The position numbers and the translations under genes were made by a program. Shown one piece after another: positions 31,884 through 42,704 of a DNA stretch of 64,000 nucleotides. Origin of the DNA: Piezodorus guildinii (Eukaryota > Arthropoda > Insecta > Hemiptera > Pentatomidae); assembly GCA_023052935.1 (NCBI GenBank), contig CM041292.1, positions 109,851,147 to 109,915,146 of the forward strand. The letters run 5' to 3'. Within the stretch, counting starts at the first letter, position 1. Each line of letters starts with the position of its first letter. The notes under the pieces are model-generated. The model was not told where the DNA came from and ran no database searches. It was given only the letters and a program-made list of their open reading frames with translations.

Positions 31884-32508
31884 TTATAACTTAAGGAGGC
31901 GGAAGATGTTGGCATACGAGGGAGAGATTATTTCTTTGTCTGTTTTATGATTAACGGGTTCTCGATCTTTTTCCATATGGATGTGTATAGCTTCGGAGAG
32001 GATTCGCTTTTTGTAGTTATGTACGGTGACTAGGATTTCAGGATTATCAAAATCAAAATGATGGTCAAGAGATATAGCGTGTTCGAATAATTCCGAGGGA
32101 AATGGGTTACGGGTAGATATGGTGTATTGGTGCTGATAAATTATTTTTTTCAGATAGTTTTTGGTCTCGCCTATGTACCAGGAATTGCAATTAGGGGAAG
32201 AGCAGGAAATACGATAAACTAAATTTGATTTTTGTAGGAAAGGGATATTTTAGTTTTGAATATAAATTCTATACTTTGTTATCATGTTTTAAAACTAAGC
32301 GGAGATGGGGAAAGCTAGAGGATAAGGCTTTTTTAATATTTTGAGATAAAGATGGGATGTATGGAATGGATCTGTACTGGGGAACTATGGCGGGTTGTGG
32401 AGAGTGTGCGGAGGTGGGGTGAGGATTAGAAGACGTTCTTATAAGGTTTTTAATTATGTGGTCTGGAAAATTGTTAGATGTTAGGATTTTTAATCTAATA
32501 ATGTTCAT
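31884..32508 (-). pseudogene. PLE linker and GIY-YIG endonuclease
   Basis: The first 79 residues (32508-32269) end in IPYIPSLSQNIKKALSS and LRLVLKHDNKV, the connector that precedes the endonuclease in PLEs. After a TAG stop at 32269 and a frameshift near 32245, the frame reads NLVYRISC, then WYIGETKNYL, a QHQ segment, HAISLDHHFDF and ILSEAIHIHME, and ends near KTDKEI. VYRI and WYIGET are the GIY-YIG signature, and the later E and H residues fit the catalytic layout. This nuclease nicks target DNA in PLE retrotransposition. The expected basic residue after YIGET (usually R) appears lost. Confidence 0.8.
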
Positions 32509-32520
32509 AAACTCTTAAAG

Positions 32521-33385
32521 TTTTCAGCAACAAAAATTCACACTTTATCTCGATTATCAGCGCGATTCCTTCATGGGAAAAAAACCCAGCCAAATAAAAT
32601 TGATGCTCCATTTCTTTCAATATTGACATCTCGTTTCCCCTTGAAAGTTTTTTGTATTGTAGGAGATACAGTTGCTGACAGTGTAGCGGACAACCGTCGT
32701 GCGGGACTTAACAAAAAGTGAGAGAAAGCAGAAAGATGTCATCTGACATAGGACACTGTTCCAGTTACGAAATATGCATCATGCATTGACTTGCTCAAGA
32801 TGATAGCACAAATGTGGCGTAACTTGTTGAGCATCTATTGGCATTAAATTCTGTTGACAGTACGTGATGGTTTTACCAGTAAGGAGGGACAGATAGAATA
32901 CCTTAACTGGTTGGCAAAGTTATTTTTATACTTATGTCCAACCTCGCAGAAATATGACATATTTGGAATAGCGAACAGAAAAAAATATTATTTAAGACAT
33001 TAGTCTTAATCCTCTGAGAAGCATCTTTAGACGATTAATTCAGAAAAATAAAGATGTAAGAAACTTTTGAGTTTAATAATGACAATAACTCAGATTAATC
33101 GACTTGCTTAAATAATTACAGAAATTTCTCAACCTTCTTATACTTTTTTAATTAATATCTGAGCCAGCTGTTCTTTTGATTTTTTCAGTATCTTAGGTTC
33201 AAAACATTTTATTTTTATTTCCTAAGTTTGTTAATGTAGTTTTACAAAAACTCATACCATACAATACATTTCAAGGGATAAGTGGTATAGAAAGTAATTG
33301 GCCCTCTATATTCCTGTAACACATCCCTTCATGAATTTGCGTTCCTCATACGGATCAGAAGGTTTTTAGAATCTGTCTGTATCTC
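32521..33385. other. No recognisable gene
   Basis: A frame beginning QQKFTLYLDYQRDSF after TTTTCAG at 32528 stays open for about 32 codons but lacks a donor or a motif. The rest is non-coding. Confidence 0.35.
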
Positions 33386-33420
33386 ACTCTCTCTTTCTCT
33401 CTCTCTCTTTCTCTCCCTAT
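33386..33420. repeat. (CT)n-rich run
   Basis: TCTCTCTTTCTCTCTCTCTC-type polypyrimidine tract followed by a short TA run. Confidence 0.9.
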
Positions 33421-34004
33421 ATATATAACGTGGAAATGCTAAAATATATGTATAATTAGGTATATGCATTGGTTCTTAAGTATTTGCTTACTACGATATA
33501 TCATTCTGGCTATTTTGCTTATTACATCCAATGTGTATTTATATATCTGGTTGGCTTATTGTTGTAATATATTTATTTTTAGAACTCAAAGACGAGCGCA
33601 GACATGGTAGCTATAATAAATCATATATTAATAATTGTATGTAAGTAAAGCATTAATGATTTTATTAAAAGCAAGGAGTATGTCTTGTTATCGTGATGAA
33701 CCTCCTTCTGGAGTATAAAGTAGAATTAAAATTAATGTTTTGTATCTAATTTTCATAAATTATATTTTTTGAAATATAAAAAAAAGTTACTTGTTATGTT
33801 GAGTAAATTTATAAAGTAAACAGCTGAGAGGGGAGATGGATTAGAGCCGAGAGTTGGCGGTAGCACTTGTTGCTCCACCATCATTAGCACGCGTCAACCT
33901 CGTCTAGTCCCAATTTCTTCACCTCTTAAAATTTTTTTTCTACCTTCTCGTTATTAATTCCTCGTGTTATCAATATTATCATTTGAATATTTACCCAAAT
34001 ATGT

Positions 34005-34700
34005 GCTCACAGCTACTGTGCCGTCTATGCCGATGACATAGCGATCTACAGTAGCTCGATGAACGCAGAGACAGCTCTATATCAGGCGGAGTTGGCTTGT
34101 AATGAGATTAGAAAAAAGCTGGAGAGATTAAATATTACAGTTAATCCCAAGAAGACCGACTGTATTATTTTTTTCTTTCCAGAAGAATAAGCGCCGTCTA
34201 CCGAAGACCTACGAGGTAGTGGGAATCAAAAACAAGCCGGCCAATAGGATAGTATACCTGGGACAGGCACCTCACATTGTCTAATCACTGCCTCAAAAAG
34301 ATTAGCTCTACTACGACCAAGTAAAAATATTAATCTATAAATCATTAATTAGACCGGCCCTCCTATACGGAGCACCGATGCTAACTAATATATCACCAAC
34401 CATAGCAAAAAAGCTCCAGCAGTTTCAAAATGGAGTACTGAGACGAATAGTAAGGCACACTTCTCTACAAAGGACGAAAACAAACCAAATACACGACACC
34501 TTCGACCGTGACAGAGTTCATCTCCCGGAGACATAGTATTCGGTACTGCACGAACCCACTGTATTATACACCGACTCCGACAGGACGGCCACAGCGCTGG
34601 CAAGGCTATGTACGGACCCTCAGGCTAGACTGAGAAACCATAAGTTGACTAACTGACTCAGAAAGACTAGTGAGCCACATCACTAGACGTGACTCCCATT
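34005..34700 (+). pseudogene. Jockey-type LINE RT fragment
   Basis: The frame opens with YCAVYADDIAIYSSS, the RT catalytic box YADD, then LERLNITVNPKKTDCIIF. After stops and a shift it resumes as LIYKSLIRPALLYGAPMLTN, then IAKKLQQFQNGVLRRIVRH and QIHDTFDRDRVHLP. Order and wording are those of Jockey-clade RT, thumb and C-terminal region. The copy at 37905-38113 repeats the same motifs. The element begins inside RT, so it is 5'-truncated, and it has at least two frame breaks. Confidence 0.8.
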
Positions 34701-34836
34701 CGCTCCCATACACCGAAAATTTTCGTATCCTCTGTTCCTTCTTAGGATGCATGTACTGCAGAAAAAGAGATCCCATAATCCTTTCTGTATTTCCGATTTC
34801 CAACCCCAACTCCCATGGGGCTTAGAAAAAAAATAA

Positions 34837-34838
<2 letters not shown>

Positions 34839-34911
<73 letters not shown>
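34839..34911. repeat. (AT)n microsatellite
   Basis: About 73 bp of pure AT dinucleotide close to the LINE 3' side. Confidence 0.95.
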
Positions 34912-34913
<2 letters not shown>

Positions 34914-35017
34914 AGAAATTAATTCATCGACCCTTTTTTTATATTATAATTTTGTTTTAAATAATTCGGGTTTTGGGCCATTAAACCAATACTCCTTCTT
35001 AATTTTCTTTATTTTGA

Positions 35018-35060
35018 CGTTTCGATCCTCCGTCCATGAATACACATAGGATCCTTTTCA
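35018..35060 (-). ncRNA. Degenerate hammerhead-like motif
   Basis: On the - strand: GTGAAAA in place of CUGANGA, then a GATCCT/AGGATC stem around a long loop, then GAAACGTC. Stem II and GAAAC are good but the first core half is not. It is probably a decayed member of the same motif class. Confidence 0.3.
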
Positions 35061-35118
35061 CTGCAACAAAGAATTTTATTGAGCACCGGCTCACCACTCA
35101 GGCTAACACAGGGCACTC

Positions 35119-35119
<1 letters not shown>

Positions 35120-35156
<37 letters not shown>

Positions 35157-35157
35157 C
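35120..35157. repeat. (TA)n(TG)n compound microsatellite
   Basis: TA units passing into TG units. Confidence 0.9.
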
Positions 35158-35159
35158 TC

Positions 35160-36660
35160 AAATATATAATTCATACTGGGCCAATAGTTTGCATTAAGGA
35201 AGCAAACCTGAACTCCTTGGTAATTGGTAAAGAAATCTTGTATTGTTAAAGGTTAATTGATCGGGTAACTGCAGAATAGTTAGTCTTCATCATAAATTGG
35301 TCTAGACTAATTGTTGATCATTTATAGCTTTTGATTTAATTTACGAAAATTCTCTACTCTCAACTAGTAAAATTTTGAAAAGCTGAAGGACATTTTCATT
35401 TTACGACACTATTATAAAAAGATGGTGGCGGATAAAAATAACTATTAGATTTTGATGTTTCATTTATTATCGTTGTAATTCCCATGACTTTATTAGGTAT
35501 AAGATTTTGCTTCAACAAATTTATTGGAAAATTAATACCTAAAAGATGAAAAAAAGATTTTAAGAGTTATAGTAATTGCGAATAGGCGAGGTTGTTGGTA
35601 AAGTGTTGAATAGGCTTCAGCTACTTTGGAGTGAGTCAACATAAATGATACATCTCATTCTAAAAATATTTATACCTTTTAGATTTTTCTCTTCTATTCT
35701 AAGTAACTATCATGTTGTATATTAACGTTAGAAACGGTTTTAGTAAACACACGTTTATTACTCGACTAAACGAAAGTAGCCGATGAAATTTGAACTTTGA
35801 ACGGACTACAACGATGAGCCCTAACACGGGCAATAATAGTTGAAAACTGTCGGGTTTTTTGTCTCGGCCAGGTCGCAGAACGTCATTCTAACACGACGGT
35901 TTTGGGCCCTTACACGATCGTTCTTGTCATCGGTTCAAGAACGATCGTGTAAATGAGCCTTAACAGATGACGGGTACTTCTTGGAAAAGAGTTACGGAAA
36001 CGTAGGAGCTGTTTGAGAATAGAATTTGAACAAACATAACTCCTAGATTTTTATGGAGTTTTAGGATAGGAGTTTTATAGAGAAGGAATAAAAGGTAGTA
36101 TGTAAATGAATGGAGGGAAGGTTTTGAGCCCTTTGTTTTCGCTGGATTCATGCTCAGTTATTTTCCGAAGCGGTTAATGCTTTTGATATCTTTTTGGATT
36201 TTACATAAATAACTCTGAGTTATCACAATCTGCCAGTGAGTTATTATAAACCGCAAAGTAAAAGGTTCCCAAAGCATAGAAGAGCTAAAGGCCCAAGGTT
36301 GCGAGCACATCCTATAATTGCACTTCAATTGACATTTTCCGGATAGAACTCTCTGACACACCGCCTGCATGTCTATTTATATAGTTGCCACAAATTATAT
36401 CCTGTAATCTATTAATAAAGAAAGCACGAATTTAGTTTTAATTATTTTGTTATTCGTATGAAAAATTACGATTTTGGACTAAGTGCTTAGTCCTCTTCGA
36501 TCCTTCTGTGTTGGTATTATTATTTTTTTTTTTAAATCTAAACATTAAAGTTTGCTGCTTTAGAATTGTGATTAATAATTCTGTTAATAATATCTACTTT
36601 ACAAGTAATATAATACTTACAAATAACATAATATTCAATTAAGAAAAACGTAATAGACCG
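35160..36660. other. No recognisable gene
   Basis: AT-rich. Two - strand frames of 60-70 codons (35960-36370) show no motif. A 20-bp inverted repeat around ACGATCGTTCTTG / CAAGAACGATCGT lies near 35913-35952. Confidence 0.4.
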
Positions 36661-36667
36661 GTACCGA

Positions 36668-36700
36668 CGTTTCGACCTAAATTATAGGCCTTCCTCAGGG
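36668..36700 (-). ncRNA. Hammerhead-like motif
   Basis: On the - strand: CTGAGGA (matches CUGANGA), one unpaired A, a 6-bp stem GGCCTA/TAGGTC with one wobble, then GAAACGTC. It is the best-paired stem II in the window. No PLE protein sequence lies within 1 kb. Confidence 0.55.
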
Positions 36701-37008
36701 CGTTTGAAGGAGAGCGTCAGAACAATCTAAAGATCCCATTCATAATGAGATCCTTAGAATATAAAAAAGCTTTTATATATAATATATAAAGCTTTGGGAT
36801 TTAGTCCCTTAAGAATAACATGAATATTACAAATAAAGATAGCACATCTGGCGAGATAACATTAGGTAAACTATCAATTTAGAGGTAAGACATTTTTTTT
36901 TTATTAATGTATAGATGATACACACATCTATGCACAAAAGAAAAGAAAAATCATAAAGTAAAGTGAATAAATACAGTAAATGAAAAGTAAAAAACAACTA
37001 ATTTTGAA

Positions 37009-37014
37009 CAAAAA

Positions 37015-37083
<69 letters not shown>
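37009..37083. repeat. Poly-A then (AT)n
   Basis: About 22 A followed by AT dinucleotides, as at 31085 and 31455. It may be a retroelement tail. Confidence 0.85.
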
Positions 37084-37085
<2 letters not shown>

Positions 37086-37904
37086 ACATTCAGTCATTAT
37101 AATGAATAATATAATTTATATTATAACCAACAAGCGTCAGTTTGGGATAATAGGTGTTGGAAAAGGCGAAATTTGAATGTGGATAAGGAAGAAATATACT
37201 TTTTATTTTTTTAAAGTAAGAATCTTTAATGTGTAAATGATTCGTTATAATATGTTAACCTTCTCACAAGATATGATTAAAGTAAGAAATATTTAGTTTT
37301 TTATAACGGACGGATAAAAAAATAATCCCTTGATCCAGCGAAATGAAGTGTTGGAAGGAATAGTAGGTTGGAGGTTAGGCCCACTTGTTGCTCTTCTTTG
37401 CAAGTCAATTTAGAAGAGAATTTATTCAGATTCAGTTTTATCCGCATTAATACTGTACCGTTAAGCCAAATAAACTTCTGATTTTGAGGTAAAGGTTTTC
37501 ATTTCCATTTGTAAACAATTGACTGTTTCTTTTTTTATTTATTATTAAAATGCACTTGATTTACTTTTTAGAATTTATTAAATCTTTTCAAACCTCTTTA
37601 AGCCATAATTATAGAATATTCAGAATTGAGTCGGTATATTGAATGTGGGTATAGAAATGCGTTGAACACACGTGTTCCAATGTTCGTCAACATATTTTTT
37701 TTTTTTATTAATTTTTTTTTTTACGATTGGTTGAGATTTCACGTTTCGAGGTGATTATTGTGATTTATTTCAGCAATATGTAGCCCAAATATTTTCTAAA
37801 TATTCTTTATGCTAAGGACGCTACAACATGCAACTGAAAAGTTTTAGAAGCTATTAATGGATTATTTCTCGAAGTTGCCTAATTACGGATCTTACAATAG
37901 ATCT

Positions 37905-38113
37905 AAAAATCATTTATGATCATGAAAAATCGATTGAACCATCTTCTGACATCTCCAAACCTATCACTCCGCCTCAAATTGATGATTTATAAAAGCGTGA
38001 TCAGGCCATCGCTGCTGCATGGTTCACCCATGTTAACTAATATAAAACCTGAAACGGCTAAGAAGGTCCAACAGTTTCAGAACGGCATACTGTGGGGAAA
38101 ACTGCTATTTTAG
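37905..38113 (+). pseudogene. Jockey-type LINE fragment
   Basis: 65 open residues with LKLMIYKSVIRPSLLHG and PMLTNIKPETAKKVQQFQNG. These are closely related to the motifs at 34330-34450 (IYKSLIRPALLYG, PMLTN). The end is cut after ILWGKLLF. It belongs to the same family, in a shorter and differently decayed copy. Confidence 0.7.
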
Positions 38114-38504
38114 GAGTGCTAAAGTCAAAATTCGAAAGTGCGATAAAAAGCCCAATATTATTACAGATGTAAACACAGGTGTCTTGAGAAATAAAAACGA
38201 GTCCCTCTACCTTTTAAACATCCTTGTAAGTAATTATTAACAAACCGTAATGCGTATTGATACTCAGTTCGGTTCAGACCTCTGTTTAGATAGGTTATGA
38301 AAATTAAAAAAAAAATTTTTAATTATAATCATAAATGGCAGCTTCAATTGAAGATAACACATACAAAATTAATAATTAAAATACGATGGTACATATAATT
38401 TTGTAATTTTTGGAAAATTTACTTTCAATCATTCTTACACTCTAGGATTCACCTGGATTCACTTTGAATCCAACAAACACTTTATTTAAATGGACTGTTA
38501 AAAC

Positions 38505-39110
38505 AATTTTTACCCCGCCCCTGCTTTGCACGGATGAAATTTGGATGAGATGTCATTTATTACTGCTACCATTTTTCGATTCCTGCGCTCGTCTGAGAGT
38601 TGTAAAAATAAATATATTACAATAAGAGGCCAACTAATTATGCAAAGAACTATTTGATGTTATAAGCGAAATAATCAGAATAATAGACCGTAGTAGGCAA
38701 GTACTTTAGAAGCAATTCATACACCTATTTATAATTTAGCATTTCCATGTCATGAACCATTTCTATTATTGTAAAATTGACTAAATCTAATTATTATTGT
38801 AAAAATAGTTGTTCAATTATTATATAAATCAATCTTATTATAAACAACTACTCGCCCACCTCTGCTTTGCACGGGTACGATTTGAATGAGGTGTCATTTA
38901 TGTTTAAAAATGCTCTGTTGGACCGCTTTGGGAGTTTTAGTTCATCGTAACAAAAAGTGAAATTAGCAAGAAAATATATTTTAATTTTATAATGTATATT
39001 CATTATTGTATTTAATCATCGGCAGAATTAAAAAACATAAATCAAAAGTTTATTTGTTTGTCATTTTAAAGGGAAGTCCAGATAACGGAAATATACTTTT
39101 TCCATACAGA
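38505..39110 (+). repeat. Interspersed repeat family R, copies
   Basis: Two starts are seen: CCCCTGCTTTGCACGGATGA at 38515 and CTCTGCTTTGCACGGGTACG at 38860. The second runs through TTCATCGTAACAAAAAGTG and TAGCAAGAAAATATATTTTA to CATCGGCAGAATTAAAAAAC, in the same order as the 22741 copy. Confidence 0.6.
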
Positions 39111-39469
39111 CATATAGAAAACTTGACAGTACTATGTATGTATTCAAAAACTATATAATAATAAAAGTTTCTTTCCTACTAGACTTATAACTATTTTACA
39201 TTTCTAATGAACTATTATGAAATTACACTTTAAAAGCTAAGTTAAGCTTCCATATGAATCCCATTTATTTTACAGTGAAACATATGTTTTCATGAAATAT
39301 AATTAAATTTGAAATAATTAATAAGAATGTTAGTTTACAGAATTATAACAATTTACCATTTATGGTAACAACTTAGGTACTATCCGGTACGTAATATTGT
39401 TTCTATAACCTTGCTTACTAAATGGAAGAATATAACCTGCACGACGGTGATAACCTCTCCCTTTAATAA

Positions 39470-39600
39470 TAAAATATATTCATAAGTTTATGGGCTTATG
39501 ACCACTTTATATTAACTTTTATGATTTATTTTATTGCATACCAACGGTATATTATACGTCTGTATTACTATATATATTTCAGGTATATTCAATGAGCGGT
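39470..39600 (-). repeat. Interspersed repeat family R, fragment
   Basis: CATACCAACGGTATATTATA and CGTCTGTATTACTATATATA are the inverse of the block at 5720-5745 and 20290-20330. Confidence 0.5.
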
Positions 39601-39604
39601 CTTG

Positions 39605-41284
39605 CAATGGTAATAAATAAGTTTATTAGTTTCAAACATAATAATTATTAGATTAGATGTTAGAAGCGTAGTAAAAAATGCGTTTTATCTTTACACTTGG
39701 GCTAATTCAATTGTTAAAATCAACTTATAAGACTCTCTTCTTGACGGCTGACATTCTAATTAAGCGATGTGAAAAGAAAGAAAGACCAAGATTTATTGCT
39801 TCGAAATCGATCCGCTTCACCCATATTCAGCGGTAATTGACAATAGCATCTTGCAACCTTTGGTTTCAATGCTCCATCCATCTATCTTCAATAGGCTTCA
39901 ACCCAACTGAAGGGGTCACCTTTGACTAATCGTTGACATTTTATTTATGACATTTCATGTTTATTATCCTCTTGATTGTGTCTAGTCACTAGAGCGGGTA
40001 ATATTCATGTTATAATTATTGTAGCTTAAATAATTATTAAGCTATATCTACAAGGCAATATATTATAAAATTTCAATGTCCATCGTTTTGATTTTACAAG
40101 ATATAAATTTGATAGAAAAATATAATTTATCAATGAATAACTTAATTAATGATTTAGCATCAACTCGTACAGCTATAATCATGTTTTCATTATTCCAATT
40201 TTATTTGATCTATTTATTATTTTAATATTAATAAATAAATAAAAATGACAAGCAAAGCGATATATTTTGGCCTATGAAGTATTTTTGATGTTTCAAATAT
40301 CATAGTTTTAACAAATTCATCTTTTGTTATGAATTTTAGAGAACGTACTTATATATTTTAATATATTATTTTATTTTATTCGAAAACTCGAATTAAAAAA
40401 ATTTTACGATCACAATACTTTCCCTTACTATATATTTCATGTATAGGTAAGTGAATGTAAAAACTATTATCAAAAAAAAAAAAAAAATCAAATCTTATAA
40501 AGGAGAGAGGCATATAAAGTGTTATTTTTTCCACATTACAGTAACCCTGCAGTCGATGCATTTATTTCTATGCGTACCATCTTGTGATACAACGGGTGTT
40601 ATAATCACATTAAATTATTTGCATTAATATTTTGATCAAGAATATGTATACAAAAAGAATCATATTTAAAGAAAAATAATAATAGCAAAATAACAGTAGT
40701 GACAAATAAATAAATTAAATTAAAAAAATATAATGAATTATTTACAATTTAAATCATATATAAATCAGCTTGCTATGTACAATATATACATGCCTATTAG
40801 TATTTATCCAATTCTTCGTAGTCCACTCGGTCCACTATTTCATACAATTTTGAACAATATTTTGTAGAAGTTACCACTTCGAAGGCGGCCATTGGTCTCC
40901 GTTGAATAAATTAGTTAGTGTCCAGTTTCCTGCAATGTGTTGTCAAAGTTGTACATAATAATTTCTAAATGCTTGAAATCAAATATTAATTAAAGAACTT
41001 TAGTGTACAAAAAATGAAACAAAAAAAATAATAACAATAAAAACAAAAATGAACAATAATCGTAAATTAAAAGGTACCTTCTAATAATAATAATAATTCT
41101 AATAGCTTATACCAAAGCTAGACAAAAAATAAAAATATGTGAATATATACAAATCATAATTAAAATTTTGATTAAAATAGATTGACAATATTATTGGAAT
41201 TTCGGTTAAATAAAATAGTTAAATGCGCAAATGCAACACAAAATAAAATATTATATTTAAATTATCGCTTCTTTATGTTTTTTA
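39605..41284. other. Mostly unassigned
   Basis: A short piece at 40395-40450 (CACAATACTTTCCCTTACTA) matches the family R block at 21545. Otherwise AT-rich, without a supported feature. Confidence 0.4.
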
Positions 41285-41615
41285 CTGTACTAGAAATTTG
41301 CGAATGTTTTTTAGGAAAAGGACAGAAGGGAATTGATTGAATATACGAGATTTGAAGGTCGAAAGAGTATCGGGATGACGAATATATGAGGTAATAGAAT
41401 TCCATACTGACGAGGAGCGAATTATGAAGGATTTGTCGAAAGCTGCGGTTCGATGGGGCGTTACATCTGAAGGCCACAATCGCGTGTTGCGGGAGTGGAC
41501 GAAGGATTTTTATGAAAAGATATCTGAGATGTACGATGGGCGGTGGGGATTCAAGAACTTGGAAAAGGAAGGATGCCAAATTATATATGTTAACTAGTAA
41601 CATTGAAAGTATCAA
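41285..41615 (-). pseudogene. LINE C-terminal fragment
   Basis: The frame containing KSFIIRSSSVWNSITSYIRH and TFKSRIFNQF resembles the last segment of Jockey/CR1-type LINE polyproteins (F-x-x-R-x-x-x-LWNSLP-x-x-IR ... FK-x-x-L). An overlapping frame carries the preceding part, so a frameshift separates them. No RT core is present. Confidence 0.5.
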
Positions 41616-41619
41616 ATGA

Positions 41620-42289
41620 ATATGATTAAATTAAAAAGGCCAGTTTTTAAATATTTACTAATAATTATTGGTATGCTTAATAAATCCATCGGTAACAGGC
41701 ACTTAGTTATTTTCTTACACTCCAACTTGATTTACAAACAATTCCATGAATCTATTTATGTATGTATGCATTAATGTATTTAATGTGTGTATTATTTATT
41801 ATTATGCATTTATGTTTATTAGTAATTTTGAAGTGTTTCGTCCGTATAATTCGATTATTAAAAAAAAAATATTGCTTTGTATATGTAGCTTGAGCATACA
41901 TTCAGCTAGAGATTTGAATATTTTTTTCTAATTGTGTCGCAGAAGGCTTACAGTTGTTTAATTAACATAGCACGTTTAAGCACTTAGCACGTTCATTCAC
42001 AAATTATTCAAGGGCTAACATTAATTATAACGTTCTCTACATAGATCAATGGCAGGTCAACATTGACAACTCCCGATCCTCTTTTATTAAGCATATTTTT
42101 GAAATTTGATATTGATAAAAACTGAATGTATTCATTGCACAAATTATATGGGTTAATTGATAAGTAATACAATAAATAACACATTTTATTTATTTTATAT
42201 AAATTCGTTTGCTGAACTCTGTTCAGGAAAATCAAACAAAATTAATATATCACATTCGCTAACTGTGCACCAACATATATATCCAAACT
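41620..42289. other. No recognisable gene
   Basis: AT-rich. Nothing is supported before the RT relic. Confidence 0.35.
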
Positions 42290-42550
42290 ATAAAAAACGC
42301 ACAAACATGGATATTAAGAAGGATTTCGACTTAATTTTCCCTCAGTTCCTCATTTAAGCTATCAAAAGATAAGAACAAGATTCTTTATTTCTGTAACAGT
42401 TGCTCGTCATCAAAAAGATACAGTAAGGGAGGGTAACCGCAAGGATCTTGTCTCAGTACCATATTATTTCAGTTATTAGTTAATGATATTCCAGTTAATG
42501 ATAAATAAATATCGATTTTTTCGCTTATGACAATGCAATTCTTCGTAAAT
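42290..42550 (+). pseudogene. Degenerate LINE reverse transcriptase core
   Basis: Three RT motifs occur in the right order and spacing, in different frames. Motif A is MDIKKDFDLIFPQFLI at about 42307-42354. Motif B is PQGSCLSTILFQLLVNDIPV at about 42437-42500, preceded by a stop where the family has V. Motif C is FAYDNAI at about 42520-42540 where functional copies have FADDTAI. The set matches Jockey-type RT. The copy is heavily decayed and stops at the hairpin at 42561. Confidence 0.6.
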
Positions 42551-42560
42551 TTACGAATTA

Positions 42561-42704
42561 GTGTTGGTTTTTAATCCCATTTTTTCAAGTATTAATTAGT
42601 TATGAGAAGCTTCTTATAGTAAATTCGTAAATTTACAATAACAAATTAAGAAGCATTCTCCATAACTAATTAATACTTGAAAAAATGGGATTAAAAACCA
42701 ACAC
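42561..42704. repeat. Hairpin with about 55-bp arms
   Basis: The left arm GTGTTGGTTTTTAATCCCAT (continuing to CTTCTTA at 42615) is repeated in reverse from 42647 to 42704, ending ATGGGATTAAAAACCAACAC. Small indels distinguish the arms. The 31-base loop contains CGTAAATTTAC, which also occurs just left of the hairpin (42544). Confidence 0.85.

Larger units (their letters stand above)
30800..32508 (-). mobile_element. Penelope-like element, 3' part
   Basis: Read on the - strand: PLE linker (32508-32269), GIY-YIG endonuclease (about 32250-31884), 3' UTR, an inserted block (30899-31527), and a terminal repeat with hammerhead-like motif ending near 30801. The terminal repeat is shared with 55538-55690. 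No RT core is found upstream, so the copy is 5'-truncated. Confidence 0.8.

Noticed and set aside
38167..38225. Exon-like segment after ATTATTACAG with donor CTT|GTAAGTAA
   Set aside because: The open frame continues unbroken on both sides of the supposed splice sites (about 41 codons), and its phase fits none of the other candidate exons.
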